Below are positions 1 to 11,560 of a stretch of 64,000 bases of DNA, piece by piece (within the stretch, counting starts at the first letter, position 1; each line of letters starts with the position of its first letter). The stretch covers positions 16,604,296 through 16,668,295 of the forward strand of contig JARWIR010000024.1 of NCBI GenBank assembly GCA_029959085.1. Direction: 5' to 3'. Under the pieces are notes generated by a model. It was not told where the DNA came from. It searched no databases and saw only the letters and a program-made list of their open reading frames with translations. Position numbers and translations under genes: made by a program. The stretch is from Nemophila menziesii. Its lineage: Eukaryota > Streptophyta > Magnoliopsida > Boraginales > Hydrophyllaceae.

Positions 1-490
1 GACTAACTGTTGCTAGAGGTTTAATTAATTCTCCAGGCTCAGGTGCGGAGCCTTCCACTGTGGACCACTATAAGTCAAAATACCGACAATTATAATTGTC
101 GTTGATGTAATTTTAGTTTTTAGCAACTATAAAAGTGGCTAGTAAAGGTTTTTTAATTTTTTAAATAGATTTTGTAATCGGACCTTCACCGTTGCTAATA
201 AAAGCAATTTAATAATCAACCACTTGGTGGTTGATAGAAAATTTTCTTTTAGTTTTTTAACTAAACATTCATTAGCACCACTTGTAAAGTCACTAATGTA
301 AGCCGACCTCTAGCGAATATAAAATTGATAGTTATTATATTGTACCGACAATTATTATCGATCACTAGAACTCCTATAACCAGCAATCACATCGGCAGTC
401 GCCAAAGGTGCAGTCGGTAATTTTAACCATATATGTAGTCATAATTCATATTACAACTTTAGCTTGGTCAGAACTCAGAAGGATTAATAA
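1..490. other. AT-rich intergenic DNA downstream of CYP81-a
   Basis: No gene is supported here. The stretch lies downstream of the minus-strand P450 that ends at 491. It contains a perfect 18-bp palindrome (cgacaattataattgtcg, 84-101) and further degenerate cgacaattat-type motifs near 345-360, as in subterminal regions of non-autonomous DNA transposons. No matching terminal repeats were found, so no element is called. Confidence 0.4.
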
Positions 491-2026
491 TCACATGAGT
501 TGAGAAAGAAAATCTATCATGGACGGTCGTGGCATATACAATGCCTCTACAGGCTTAACCTGGGTTAATGATATCCCATTCCCTTCTTCTATGTCAATCA
601 ATTCAGGTCCAACTCTTTCCCAATCAAAGCATTGAATCAAAACACCTAATATCAAACTTAAAAACCTCATAGACAAGTTAGAACCAGGACAAGCTCTTCT
701 ACCCATTCCAAATGGAATGAACTTATAACCCAATTCTGATCCCAATTCATGTTCTTCAAATCTTTCTGGAATGAACTTGTCAGGTTCTTTCCATACATTA
801 GGATCTCTATGAATTGCCCAAGCGTTCACTAATAATGTCGTACCTCCTGGAATGTTGTATCCTGCTATGGTGCAATCTTTGGACGAAAAGTGAGGAAGGA
901 GAAGTGGTGAGACAGGAAATAACCTGAGTGTCTCGTTGATAATGCAACGTAAATAAGGTAATTTTTGAAGTTCCGAATCTTCTAGCAAATGACCTGGTGC
1001 GACAATTTTGTTTATATGGGTTCTTGCTTTCTCCATTATATCAGGGTGATTTAACAATAGTGTCATTGCCCATTGCAAAGTAAGAACTAAAGTTTCTGTT
1101 CCTGCACTAAACATCATCTGAACCAATAATGTAATTTCAGTCTCAAACAAAGGTTATAACTTGAAAAATGTATATAATAGGCTTACCATTATCATTCCCT
1201 TAAGTATGACATTTGTGTAATATTTAGGATCAGCTTCCTGTAGTGATAAATATACTTGGATTAAATTCTTCCCCTGCTCACCTCTCTTTTTCTTAGCTTC
1301 ATCAAGAATACCCTGCAGAAAGGTGTCTCTTTCTTTATGAATTTCAATCCATTTCTTCTCAATGCCTCCATAGCCTATCCACCTCAATAAGGGAATATAA
1401 TCCCAAAGTCCCATTGAAAAGCTTGGACCAAACATGTTATACGATTCAGACCATTCTTTGCCGGAAACCATCTTCATCACCACTTTGTAAACCAATTCCA
1501 AGAACAAAGAACGCAAATTTATTCTTTGTTTTCCTCCTTCATACCCCGAATATAGTTTTTGTACCGCAAAGCGTATTCCTTCGGTTCGGATATGAGCAGA
1601 ATTGTGTAGACTAATGGAGGAAAAGATTTCGATGGTGAAGACACGACGAAGATTACGTGAATGTTCGCCATAGGATGATGCTCCGAGTGCTGTGTGGTTA
1701 TAGCCAAAATGCTTCATAGCTAGTGTTTTTGGGCGGTCTGCAAAGTTGATATCATTCTTAGTGAAGCATTCTTCAGCTATGGAAGGCGAGGACACTAATA
1801 CAATTGGACTTGAACCGAAACGTAGATAAATAATGGGACCATACTTTTTACTGAGAGCTTCAAGGGATCGATGTTGGGATTTTTTGATAAGGTGGAGATG
1901 GCCAATTATTGGGAAACCTTGGGGACTTGGTGGTAAGTTTTTCTTATTTGGGGAGATGAGTTTTAATATGAAAAAGATGGGGAAGCTGGAGAAAATTACT
2001 AGTAAAGAATACCAAACTATCTCCAT
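491..2026 (-). CDS. CYP81-family cytochrome P450 (CYP81-a), C-helix Trp replaced by Ser
   Basis: Probable ER-anchored heme monooxygenase of the CYP81 family, a family that acts mostly in specialised metabolism; the substrate is unknown. Exon 1 is 2026-1187 and exon 2 is 1117-491, giving 488 codons. The 69-bp intron (1186-1118) is GT-AG, phase 0, and falls just before the I-helix. Visible parts: an N-terminal hydrophobic anchor (about residues 3-24), proline hinge LPPSP (31-35), I-helix AGTETL (285-290), ETLR (342-345), PERF (397-400) and heme loop [10 protein letters not shown] (416-425) with ligand Cys423. The odd point is the C-helix: the family pattern WRNLRR is SRNLRR here, with Ser123 encoded by TCA. 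That Trp normally contacts a heme propionate, so activity may be reduced. The I-helix also ends in Leu rather than Ser or Thr. The ATG aligns with the starts of the three paralogs. Otherwise the frame is intact. Confidence 0.87.
1118..1186 (-). other. Intron of CYP81-a
   Basis: 69-bp GT-AG intron, phase 0. The donor is GTAAGC and the acceptor ends TTGGTTCAG, followed by codons for MMFSAG. The intron position is identical in all four paralogs of this window. Its 3' part resembles the 3' part of the CYP81-d intron. Confidence 0.85.
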
Positions 2027-2110
2027 GTTATGGTTTAGCCAAAAACATGAACATCGGCTATATATTAATTAGTCAATATGTCTGATATAAGCCAAGATTC
2101 ACCAACCCAC
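2027..2110 (-). promoter_or_regulatory. Putative core promoter and leader of CYP81-a
   Basis: A TATATAG box (2058-2064, read on the minus strand) lies 32-38 bp upstream of the ATG, which would leave only a very short leader. A block containing agcgtcaagaca-like sequence near 2105-2125 recurs upstream of CYP81-c (29876-29892), which suggests shared promoter ancestry. The transcription start is inferred only. Confidence 0.4.
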
Positions 2111-2331
2111 CAGCGTCAAGACATATTTTTCAGTATTTATATGTGAAAAATAAGATAAATTATTCAATAATTAAGTGCAACGTATATTTAATTGAATGTA
2201 ATATATGTAAGAGTGGGTTGGTGGATTATTATAGATTATTACTTTAATAAAGTGTTACAAACGGATGCATTAGAGATTATACTAATTTCAATAATAAAAC
2301 TTAGCCATGTGTTACACTTGAAATGAACACG

Positions 2332-2722
2332 TGAAAGAATTAAAAACTGCAATGTGATCCTTGGAGAATAATAAACCTCAAGTGTATAACATGAAAGAAT
2401 TAAAAACTGCAGTCTGGTCCTTCACTATAAGAAATAGTAGCATTAGCGACGAATCTATTACGGCAACAACTAAAACAGCCTCTAATGATATTTTTAAAAA
2501 CCAAAATGGCCTCTGATTATATTTTTAACGGCAATATTTGCCGCTAAAGATAAAGTTAATAGAGGAAAAACAAATAATTTGCTACTAAAAGTATTTGTAG
2601 CGACGAACTTATAAAGACGACAAATAACGACTATTAGCGGCAAAATTAAGATTTTTAGTGTTAAATTTTTTACCGCTAAAGATACTATTTCTTGTAGTGC
2701 TTGGAGAATAATAAACCCCAAG
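2332..2722. repeat. 60-bp tandem duplication interrupted by a MITE
   Basis: Two copies of a 60-bp unit beginning tgaaagaattaaaaactgca start at 2332 and 2392. The second copy is cut after ctggtcctt by the element at 2423-2699 and resumes with ggagaataataaacccc at 2703. Rejoining the flanks after removing one ctt restores the second unit. Confidence 0.8.
2423..2699. mobile_element. CACTA (En/Spm)-type MITE
   Basis: 277-bp non-coding element. The left end is CACTATAAGAAATAGTA and the right end, read inverted, is CACTACAAGAAATAGTA. Both are typical CACTA termini. It is flanked by a 3-bp target duplication, ctt (2420-2422 and 2700-2702), the size made by CACTA transposases. Subterminal tagcg and cgctaa motifs occur inside. 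It encodes no protein and must have been moved in trans. The interrupted tandem duplication around it confirms the borders. Confidence 0.88.
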
Positions 2723-2728
2723 CCAGAT

Positions 2729-4304
2729 GATTACTCTAATTTAATATACCTATTTGTTAAAACTTTATATATAAAATAATAACTAATATTATAGTTAAAA
2801 GACTTCAAAGCTTTATGCCATAATTAACACAAGATAATAAAACTGCGTTTATCACGTAGAGATATAAGTAAAAAATATACACATAGTCTATAAGATTTGT
2901 CATTTTAAAATCAAGAAAAACTCTACTAAAACCTATAATGTTATAAAACATATGATTGTATTGAATGAGATATAAGATTACTTGTATTTTGATAATAACT
3001 AGTAGATTGGATTAGGTAAACTGGATCATGATATGTGTCATTATAGTTATCAGAGGCGGATCCAAACACTAAATTGAGGGGGGACTTGAAATATATACGA
3101 GTTCGGGTCAATTTTTTTAAAATTTTAAGGTTATAATACATAAATATATATAACTTCCAATGTCAAAATGTGAATATGAGAATCTAACACCATTACGTTT
3201 CTCGTCTCTATAGTTGATGAACTTAGCACGTAGTTAGTATTTAACCAAAAAAATATACAAATCAACACCATTACACTTAATTTATATAGTATCGTTAATG
3301 TTATATTAATATACTATATGTTATATTAATATTTTAATTTATAAATATGATGAATAAATTATCTACTAGAATTAAACATTGAAGTAGTGTAAATAATAAA
3401 TTACTAACTTATGAAACTTATGAAACTTATGAACTAAGAATAATATTACCAATACAAACAATATTAATGAAATGTTATTCTCAAATCAGTAGTGTGATTT
3501 GTTCTATGCTAACGCATCCGATGACGAAGGTTATGAAACATCAGAAGATGAGAAATAATGATTAAAATTATGTTGATGCTTTCTATTATTCGTCTTTTGG
3601 GGCTGTTTTGCATATCCTATGATGATATTAGAGTTTTTTCAAAAAAACTATTAGAAAAATACAAAACATTCTAGAAATTAGCCGATACCTAGTCGAGAAA
3701 ATATCTATGTCGTGTCATTCGTAAATCCATGACATGTGGCCCTTCGCCTAGTTAACTTGGCTATGGTGTCTGCCTTGCAATTAAGGTTTCTCGGGATATG
3801 GTGATACATAACCTGTCCATAATGTTTAGCCATCTTTGTGATCCTCCTTAGGGCAGGTTTAATAGACCACTTAACTACTAAAGGTTACCTGGTACCCTGA
3901 AACACGTCAAGATTATCAGATAAGACTACCTTCTTTGTACTTCCATACTGCTTGCAGAGCTATATTGCGAAGAGTACCGCTTGTGTCTCCCTTTCAAGAG
4001 CTATCGAATAATGCATCGTTCTCGAAGGAATGATTCTAACTCCATCATTCGTGTTGATCTCCATTACTCCTATCCCTGTGGGTTCCCATGTTTGCGTAAA
4101 TAAAGCATCTCACAAAAAGAAGACATCCCCCAACAATCCTGGCTACGCAATGTCTACATATTATTGCCCACCAGTTGCTCTTATGATTGTCATGACAAAT
4201 CTGATCCATATTATTCAGAAAATGGCTTTTTATTCGAGATTTACCTAATTGAAATCAATATCACGTTTTTCATGGTATGCCTTCATTTTAGATTTCTGAA
4301 TGTT
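2729..4304. other. Intergenic, no gene seen
   Basis: AT-rich DNA with only short unsupported reading frames. It includes a small triplicated motif (cttatgaaa, about 3411-3440). Scattered stops and low complexity suggest old transposon debris, but no family was recognised. Confidence 0.4.
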
Positions 4305-5876
4305 TGATGTCTCCCTGTTTGTGATAAATAAATACCCTAAGGAGACATCATTTTAGGTAGAAATTGGACTTAGTTGATAGAGTTTTGGGCATATTTTGCT
4401 ATATTGCACTTTCTTCCTTCGGAATTATAATATTGTTCCTTTTAGAGCTTTTGTGCGTTAATTTGCTTGTTTAGTGTGAAGTTATTAGGTACATGGATGC
4501 TAGAAGGAATTAAGATGAAGAGAAGAATTGAAGTTTAAAGTCCAATATCAAAAGGAAGTGTTAAAGGAGCAAAAGACATCACTTTAGTGAAGGTGGAGGA
4601 GCATTAGAAACGTGAAAGTCGTCACTTCTAACCCTTCCTGAGCCGAAACAGTGCAAAATCTGTGTTTGTGGTTCAAATGAAAAAGAAGCACATCTGAGTT
4701 AGTAAAATTTGAGAAGTGGTTTCAGCTGATTTGGATTTACGATGCAAAAGTTACACCTGTTTTACTGAAGTGTGTACAGCAGACGCGGGAATATAGAACA
4801 AATTTGGGCCCTTAAATTATTTAATTAAATTAAACATGGACCTAATCCATTTTTAAGCACTATCAAAGGCTTTTTAGACCTCATAATTAAGCACACTTAA
4901 TTTTATTTTACATTTTAAAAGAGAGAACAAGACAGAGGCAAGAGCAGAAGTTGGAGAAACTCTTTTGTTCAACAAACAGCTCAATCCTTCAGTTAGGTCC
5001 TTCATTTTTCTGTTTTTAGGAAACATGTATAATCTTAATTTAATTTCAGTTTTTATTTGTACTATGAGTTCAACACATATATACTTGAGAATAGCATAAT
5101 GGGATGAACCCTAATTTATTGATTTAATGCATTTTCAATTTAGGATTATTTTATAATTTGAATTAAGTTGGGTATTTCATATTGACTATTATTTCATGCT
5201 TGTTTACAGTTTTAAATTTGGCCAATTCGAAATAGGTTTTACTTATTAGGCTATTCACTGGTGTGGGTGATCATCCGTAAGAGGGGGGGGGGGGGGGGCG
5301 TTTAATTACTGAAGTTGATAATAGACGCGTGGTATTCGTCATTGATCCTGCCGGGCTTGACTAACCGCGTAATTAATTGGGTTAAATTCTTAATCATCTA
5401 AACATAGCTTATAATCGCCCTGATGGGGTTTGTAATACTGTAGGATAGTTCTTAAATCTACCTTAATGGGGGATAGGAAATATTAGAGTCCCGACTAATA
5501 TAGAAATAACAGCTCTACTCTTAACGAAAGCATTAAATACACGAATTTAGATGAATCCATTGTGAGACTCAAGTATACTTCTCATATTTGCGTCCACCCT
5601 TTAGTCTTTATTTTATTATCATTCTGTTTAATCTTTAGTTAATTTATATTCTTGCGCTTAATCTTTTCATAATAAAAAACCAAAACAAATATCTATCTTA
5701 TTTATTTCATATTGCAATTAATTCGACTTATCCTCTAAACACATTTATCTTACCTAGAAATCCATGTGGATACGATTATCCCGTTTTTACCTACTTATTA
5801 CTTGGACGACCCGTACACTTGCGGTAGTCATTTCTCTTCTTGAGTGTTGAGTTTTATCATACTCTGGGAGCGACCA
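4305..5876 (+). mobile_element. Athila/Tat-like LTR (5' LTR of a truncated element)
   Basis: 1572-bp LTR starting TGATGTCTCC and ending gcgacca. It is immediately followed by a tRNA-Asp-type primer-binding site and a gag-like frame, so it is a 5' LTR. The first 55 bp repeat the start motif inverted (gagacatcatttta), as in the related LTRs at 13509 (minus strand) and 17342. A run of 16 G residues (5283-5298) lies in the middle where the sister LTR has only a short aaaagggg, so it is a local expansion. No partner 3' LTR was seen in the window. Confidence 0.75.
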
Positions 5877-5905
5877 AGTTTTGGCCTCTCTTCTGGGGAT
5901 TGCAG
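5877..5905 (+). other. Degenerate primer-binding site (tRNA-Asp type)
   Basis: Directly after the LTR end comes agttttggcctctcttctg followed by gggatt, a decayed form of the primer site (tggcgccgttgccgggga) known in Athila and Tat retrotransposons. It fixes the LTR end at 5876. Confidence 0.65.
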
Positions 5906-5997
5906 CGTGTAATTTTTTTGTTTAATCCTTTTAAGTAGAGTTAGTTATTATTTTTAGTTTTACGCTTGTCTTTTTTCAGGTCATTCAGCTTTCGTGC

Positions 5998-6456
5998 ATG
6001 AGCGCAAGTCCTGGAGCACTACTAAGATCCTACAAGAAAAGACTCAAGTTAGAAAAAGAGATGGCAGCTGTAAACAAAAATATTCAGGTGGAAGTTGATG
6101 AGAATGGGAACCCTGAAGTCCCACAAAATCCAGTTATTCAGAACCAACCAGTTCAACCTCCACCAATAGGAATTGATCAATTGGGATTCGATCCATGGTT
6201 CGTGCAAACTTTAGAACAGAACCCGTTCCGAGTACCTGCTCTAGGTGTTGGCCCTCCAGATATTCAAGTTGCTAGATTCAAACTGGATCCGCATATTGTT
6301 GAATCAATTCCAAGACTTCGGAAATTTTTGAGGAGGGGATGGGGAAGACGCAATTCGAGCAGTACTAAAGTTCATGCAGAAATGCGATGCGTACATACGC
6401 AAGGTGTGACACGACAACAAATGTTTGCATCCAAAGTGTGCAAAATTAAAAATTAA
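5998..6456 (+). pseudogene. Truncated gag-like start of the Athila/Tat-like element
   Basis: A 152-codon frame begins about 120 bp after the primer-binding site, where gag is expected. It is hydrophilic and Pro/Gln/Asn-rich in its middle (residues 35-60), followed by a segment with GLGVGPPDI-like character. No zinc knuckle or protease is present. The frame ends as it runs into a LINE reverse-transcriptase fragment at about 6457, so the rest of gag-pol is missing. The assignment rests mainly on position after the LTR and PBS; similarity to known gag proteins was not tested. Confidence 0.5.
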
Positions 6457-9010
6457 AAATTTGATGTTTGCTGATGATCTGCTAGTCCTTTTTAAACCTT
6501 CTAAGTAAATTACTGATTTAGTTAAAAAGGACTCAGACTGTTTGACAAACTTTCAAGGATAATAATCAAGGATAGTAAAAGTAACATTTTTTTGGGGTAG
6601 TAGGGCAGATATCAAGATGGAGGTTACACTGATCTCAACATACCAGAGGGTAATCTCCCTATTAAATACTTGGGGGATACCATTAATCACTGGAAGGTTG
6701 AGTATAAATGACTGTAAACCACTTGTAGACAAAATGACTACCAAAATTGATCACTAGTGCACTAAACACCTTTCTTATGTTGGTATATTACAACTTATCA
6801 AGTTAGTACTTAGTGGTATAGCTAGCCATTGGTGCAATGTCTTTACCTTACCAAAGAAGATAATTAAACTACTTAAGAGTAAGATTATGTCTTTCCTATG
6901 GGGTGGTGCGAGTAAATATGAAAGGGTCTATAAACTATTAGAGGAAGGTGGTCTAGGTGTGAAAGACCTTTATATGCAAAATCAGGTAGCTGCTGTCATA
7001 TAATTATGGGGTTGTTGCCTTCCTAGGAAGACTTTATGGTCTCAATTGGTACATTTAAACCTTCTTAAGGATAAATCATTTTGGCAAGTTGAAATTCCCC
7101 AAGATTGCTCTTGGGGTTTGGAGAAAAATTCTCAAGATGATAAGTAAAGATAAAAGTTTGATCAGATATCAAGTGGGTGATGGAAAAGATATATAACTCT
7201 GGTGGGACAATTGGTCGCCAAACCAACAATGTTTAAACTTGAGGTGTAGTAATCTAGCTTCAGGTTATTACACTAATAGTAAACTGTCAAAATTCATTTA
7301 TAAAGGCAAATAGAGATGGCCTCATATGCTCAAATTCATGAATGAATTGACTAAAGGGATAAAGATTTTGTGGTGCAATGATAGAATTTAATACGTGTGT
7401 ACAAATAAGGGAATTTTCAATACAACAAACATTTATGAGGCCTTGGATCTAAAGGGACATAAATTACTTGGTATAAACTCGTCTGGAAATCTAAAAATCT
7501 ACCCAGATATAAATTCATGCTTTGGCTTACTCATATAAACAGGCTACCTACTAAACATAGGCTATTAAACTGGGGACTTATCTAGATTCCCTTGTGCAAA
7601 TTTTGTAACGACGCTAGTGAAGATTAGGATCACCTTTTCTGGAATTGCTCTTTCACAAAACGAGTGTGGGAAAAATGCAGAGATAAAGTAGGTATCAAAG
7701 TTTTACTTGCAGGTTGGATTTCTATTACGGATTGAATTATCAATAATCAATCGACAAAGCTTAAGGAAGAGATTTCTAGAGTTATTCTTTCGATTGCAGT
7801 TCACACAATTTGGATAGAGAGAAATAACCGAATCTTTAAAAAACAATACTGCGGTGAAGATGAAAACTACTCCTTTGGGACTACAAGTCAAGACAAGTAG
7901 ACTTCGGGGGGTGTATTCAACTGAGAGTTTGTTGAATTTTTTTTGGATTTCTAAAATCCATAGACTTCGTAAATTTTACAGATTGTTTTAACTCCATATA
8001 GAGTCTATAAGATTCTTTTTAACTCTATATTAAAATTTAACGGATTCTTACGTTAAGGTTTTAATGGTTTTAATGGATTTTGGTTTTCTTCTAAAAAATA
8101 AAATATACTTTAAAAAATATAATAAAAAAGGGTATTCCTCCATCCAGGTGGTCAATTCGATTTTTGTTTTAGATTTATAATATCGATTTTATACTCTGAA
8201 TATTAAATAAATAATAAATTTTAAGATAGAAAAATATTTAAACCTAAAAAATTTGAAAAGTATATAGAATAGAAAAAGAAAAAACTATGATAAACAATGA
8301 AACATTATATTTTAATTTTATATTCGATGAGAAAACAATGAAACATGAAAACTTAAAACCCAAAAACAATGAAACATGATGACCTAAAACCCATCTCTAT
8401 AAATTATCAAAAAACGATGGAATTTGATAAAAAAAAAAAACAACTAGACATGATAACCTAAAACCTATCTATCTGTTCGATACAGAAAACAATGAAACGT
8501 GATATCCTAAAACTATCTCTTCACACTTGTATTGTCAAAAAACCAAAGAAAAATTCTTCACATTTAATTCAATATTTCAATTCAATATGCCAATATTAAT
8601 AAAACGATTTGTTGTAAAGAGTTAGAAACACGGCCACGACCATAAACAATTAAAAATTAGAATAATTATAAAATAGCTTATAATTTTTTTTTACTTCAGT
8701 TACTTTGCATAGAGTTAAAGATTTTAAAATATTTTTTTATATATATTCAAACCTTAAACAAGTCCAATAACTTGTAAATACCTCAAAATTTTAATAGATT
8801 TAAAATAATTTTGATCGAATACATCGAAATTTTAAAAGAGTTTTTAAAATACCAGTTGAATACTCTAAAATTTTAATAGACTTTTTAAAATCGTGATTGA
8901 ATACCCTTGGACTTTTAAAGTCCGGAAAAATTCAACAAACTCCTTGTTGAATACATCCCCTTCAATCCTTACGAAAAACCATTAAGAATGCTATTTTTCT
9001 TTGCAAACCT
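6457..9010 (+). pseudogene. 5'-truncated LINE (L1) fragment: RT C-terminus and zf-RVT domain
   Basis: Conceptual translation in shifting frames shows the reverse-transcriptase active-site box LMFADDLLVLF at once, then the thumb region (MSFLWGG, EEGGLGVKDL), then a zf-RVT zinc-binding domain (PTKHRLLNWG, CKFC, DHLFWNCSF). Many stops and frameshifts make it dead. The N-terminal half (endonuclease, fingers) is missing. The coding trace is interrupted at 7905 by a 1055-bp TIR element and seems to resume at 8961. The 3' end and poly-A are not clear. It follows a broken gag directly, so it either inserted there or was joined by deletion. Confidence 0.75.
7906..8960. mobile_element. 1.06-kb non-autonomous TIR transposon nested in a LINE
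   Basis: The left end is ggggggtgtattcaac and the right end, inverted, is ggggatgtattcaac. After a short variable stretch both arms continue with gagtttgttgaattttt. The flanking trinucleotide ttc (7903-7905 and 8961-8963) is a likely target duplication. The interior is very AT-rich with repeated aacaatgaaacatgat-type motifs (8280-8510) and no transposase. A 3-bp duplication fits PIF/Harbinger or CACTA better than hAT, but the superfamily is not settled. Confidence 0.75.
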
Positions 9011-9984
9011 CAATTACTCATTAACCATGTATTCAATTCCTAGTGTAAGAACAAGTTACTTCACTAAATTGTCGAAAAAGAGTATTGCTATATATCACCT
9101 ATTTTTGCTTCACCCATTTATTATCTCCTATGTGCTATCTAATGTGGCATTAAACAAAGAAGAGTTAAAATAATCATGTAAAAGAGAGAAACGTTTTTAT
9201 TGGTGTTTATAATCTCCACATACGAGATGATACATAGGTGAAACAAAAAAAAGTGATATATACTTTAACTAGTTGCAAAAACATTACCTAAATGGTTTTC
9301 TTATAATGTGGGCATACAAAATAAACAGGAGCCTCATGACCCTCAAACGTTTACTGCTTAGTACCCGTAGCAGCGTTGAACACCTGCACATATACGTATT
9401 AGAGATTTTACTTTTTTTTTATGCAAAAAGAAGAAGGAAATGCTCTGACAGTAGAAACATTTGACAGATTATGTTCATCCAATTCACCACCAAATGCATC
9501 TATCTCTTAATACTATGTATTAATTATTATAATGCGCCCTCACTCACATTTAAACCAACAATTGATATTAAAGAAATAGGAGTTGATCAACTCAAACAGA
9601 AATTGGGTTACATATTTGAGACATCATATTCCAAGGTATTTCATTGTATCCTATTGCTTGGGTTATATGCAGTACGTTGTTGTTTATGTTATTTAAATAG
9701 TTAAGTTGTGCAATATTGTTTGCATGGGGTTGTGTGGGTGATTGTCTATTGATAAGTTTTGCTATTGTGATAATGTGGGCCGGGTGTGACCATAATTGTT
9801 AACTTTTGACTAATAAAAAGAACTATTGTCAACACATGAATTGTGATCATGCACAAGTCAGGAATTAGTGCTGGAACACCATCTAAGACAATGGAGTGCA
9901 AATTTAAGAAAGAAGAGGGTACAAGATATTAAGCAATAAAAATTACACAAAAGAGACATATAGTATGTAGTCATGGATTGATGA
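9011..9984. other. Intergenic, no gene seen
   Basis: AT-rich sequence downstream of CYP81-b. The short reading frames here show no recognisable domain. The first bases may still belong to the LINE remnant. Confidence 0.4.
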
Positions 9985-11514
9985 TCACATGAGTTGAGAT
10001 AGAAGGTCTGCCATGGATGATCGTGGCGTATACAATGCCTCTAGAGGCTTAACCTTGGTTAATAATATCCCACTCCCTTCTTCCAAGTCCACCAATTCAG
10101 GCCCAATTCTTTCCCAATCAAAGCATTGAATAATAACACCCAATGTCAAACTCACAAACCTCATAGCCATTTTAGAACCAGGACAAGCTCTCCTACCCAT
10201 TCCAAATGGAATGAACTTATAACCAAAGTCTAATCCCGATTCATACTCTTCAAATCTTTCTGGAATGAATTTTGCAGGTTCTTTCCATAGATTAGGATCT
10301 CTATGAATCGCCCAAGCGTTCACTAATAATGTCGTACCTCCTGGAATATCATATCCTGCTATGGTACAATCTTTGGACGAAAAATGAGGTAGGAGAAGGG
10401 GTGTAGCAGGATATAACCTCAATGTCTCGTTGATAATACAACGTAAATAAGGTAATTTTTGAAGATCCGAATCCTCTAGCAAACGACGTGGTGAGACTTT
10501 GTCTATATGGTTTCTTGCTTTTTCCATTACATCCGGGTGATTTAACAATAAGGACATTGCCCATTGCAAAGTGAGAAGTGAAGTTTCTGTTCCTGCAATA
10601 AACATTAACTGAACAAATAATATAATGTCAGTTTCGATTGTAACTTCAAACTATATATAAAGACTTACTGATATCATCCCCTTAAGTATATTATCTGTGT
10701 AATATTCAGGCTCAGCTTCTTGTAGTGATAGATATGCTTCGATTACAGTCTTCCCCAGCTCAGATGAAGATGAGCTAGCTTTCTTTTCCCTAGCTTCATC
10801 GACAATACCTTGAAGAAACCTATCTCTTTCTCCTTGAATTTTAATCCATTTCCTCTCAATTCCTCTATAGCCTATCCACCTCAATAAGGGAAAGTAATCA
10901 CAAACACACATCAAAAAGGTTGGACCAAACATGTTATATGATTCCGTCCATTCTTTTCCAGAAGTTATCTTCATCATCACCTTGTATACCATTTCCAAAT
11001 ATAAATATCGCAAATTTATTCTTTGTTTTCCTCCTTGATAACCCGTAAATAGTTTTTTTACCGCAAAGTGTATAGCTTCTGTTCGGATAGGAGCAGAATT
11101 GTTGAGACTAGTGGAGGAAAAGATTTGGATAGTGGAGACACGGCGGATATTACGCCAATGGTCGCCATAGGGAGAGGTTGGGAGGATTGTGTAGTTATAG
11201 CCAAAGTGCTTCGTAGCTATTAGTTTTGGGCGGTTTGCAAAGATCACATCATTCTTAGTGAAGCATTCTTCAGCTATGGAAGGTGAGGACACTAATAGAG
11301 TTGGGCGTGAACCGAAACGTAGATAAATAATGGGACCATACTTTTTACTTAGTGCTTCAAGGGAACGGTGTTGGGATGTTTTAATAAGGTGAAGATGGCC
11401 AATTATAGGAATACTTGGTGGACTTGGGGGTAAGTTTTTCTTGTTTGGGGAGATGAGTTTTAGCATGAAAAAGATGGAGAAGATTGCTAGTATTGAACAC
11501 CAAAGTATGTCCAT
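9985..11514 (-). CDS. CYP81-family cytochrome P450 (CYP81-b)
   Basis: Probable membrane-bound heme monooxygenase; substrate unknown. Exon 1 is 11514-10669 (282 codons) and exon 2 is 10608-9985 (207 codons plus stop), giving 489 residues. The join reads KGMIS-LMFIAG at the same phase-0 site as the paralogs. Features: N-terminal hydrophobic anchor (3-21), LPPSPP hinge (28-33), intact C-helix WRNIRR (Trp120), I-helix AGTETS (287-292), ETLR (343-346), PERF, and [10 protein letters not shown] with Cys424. A Ser-rich stretch (247-251) makes the loop before the I-helix slightly longer than in CYP81-a. All catalytic signatures are present, so it is probably functional. Its promoter and intron are closest to those of CYP81-d. 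A LINE 3' end with poly-A lies only about 270 bp upstream of its start. Confidence 0.9.
10609..10668 (-). other. Very short intron of CYP81-b
   Basis: 60-bp GT-AG intron (GTAAGT ... TTTGTTCAG). This is below the size of most plant introns. Its first 40 bases match the start of the CYP81-d intron almost exactly. Splicing is inferred from the conserved reading frame on both sides and the identical position in the paralogs. Confidence 0.8.
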
Positions 11515-11560
11515 CGTTTGGTTTTGCCAAGAACTTGAATGGCGTGTCTCTATTTAATCG
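11515..11560 (-). promoter_or_regulatory. Leader and putative TATA-like box of CYP81-b
   Basis: The 46 bases before the ATG (read on the minus strand, with an attaaata box at its start) match the 46 bases before CYP81-d at roughly 40 positions, including gttcttggcaaaaccaaa. The conservation marks a shared duplicated promoter or leader. Initiation sites are not shown by sequence. Confidence 0.45.

Noticed and set aside
60..430. CACTA-type element beginning cactataagtc
   Set aside because: One end resembles a CACTA terminus, but no inverted partner or 3-bp duplication was found.
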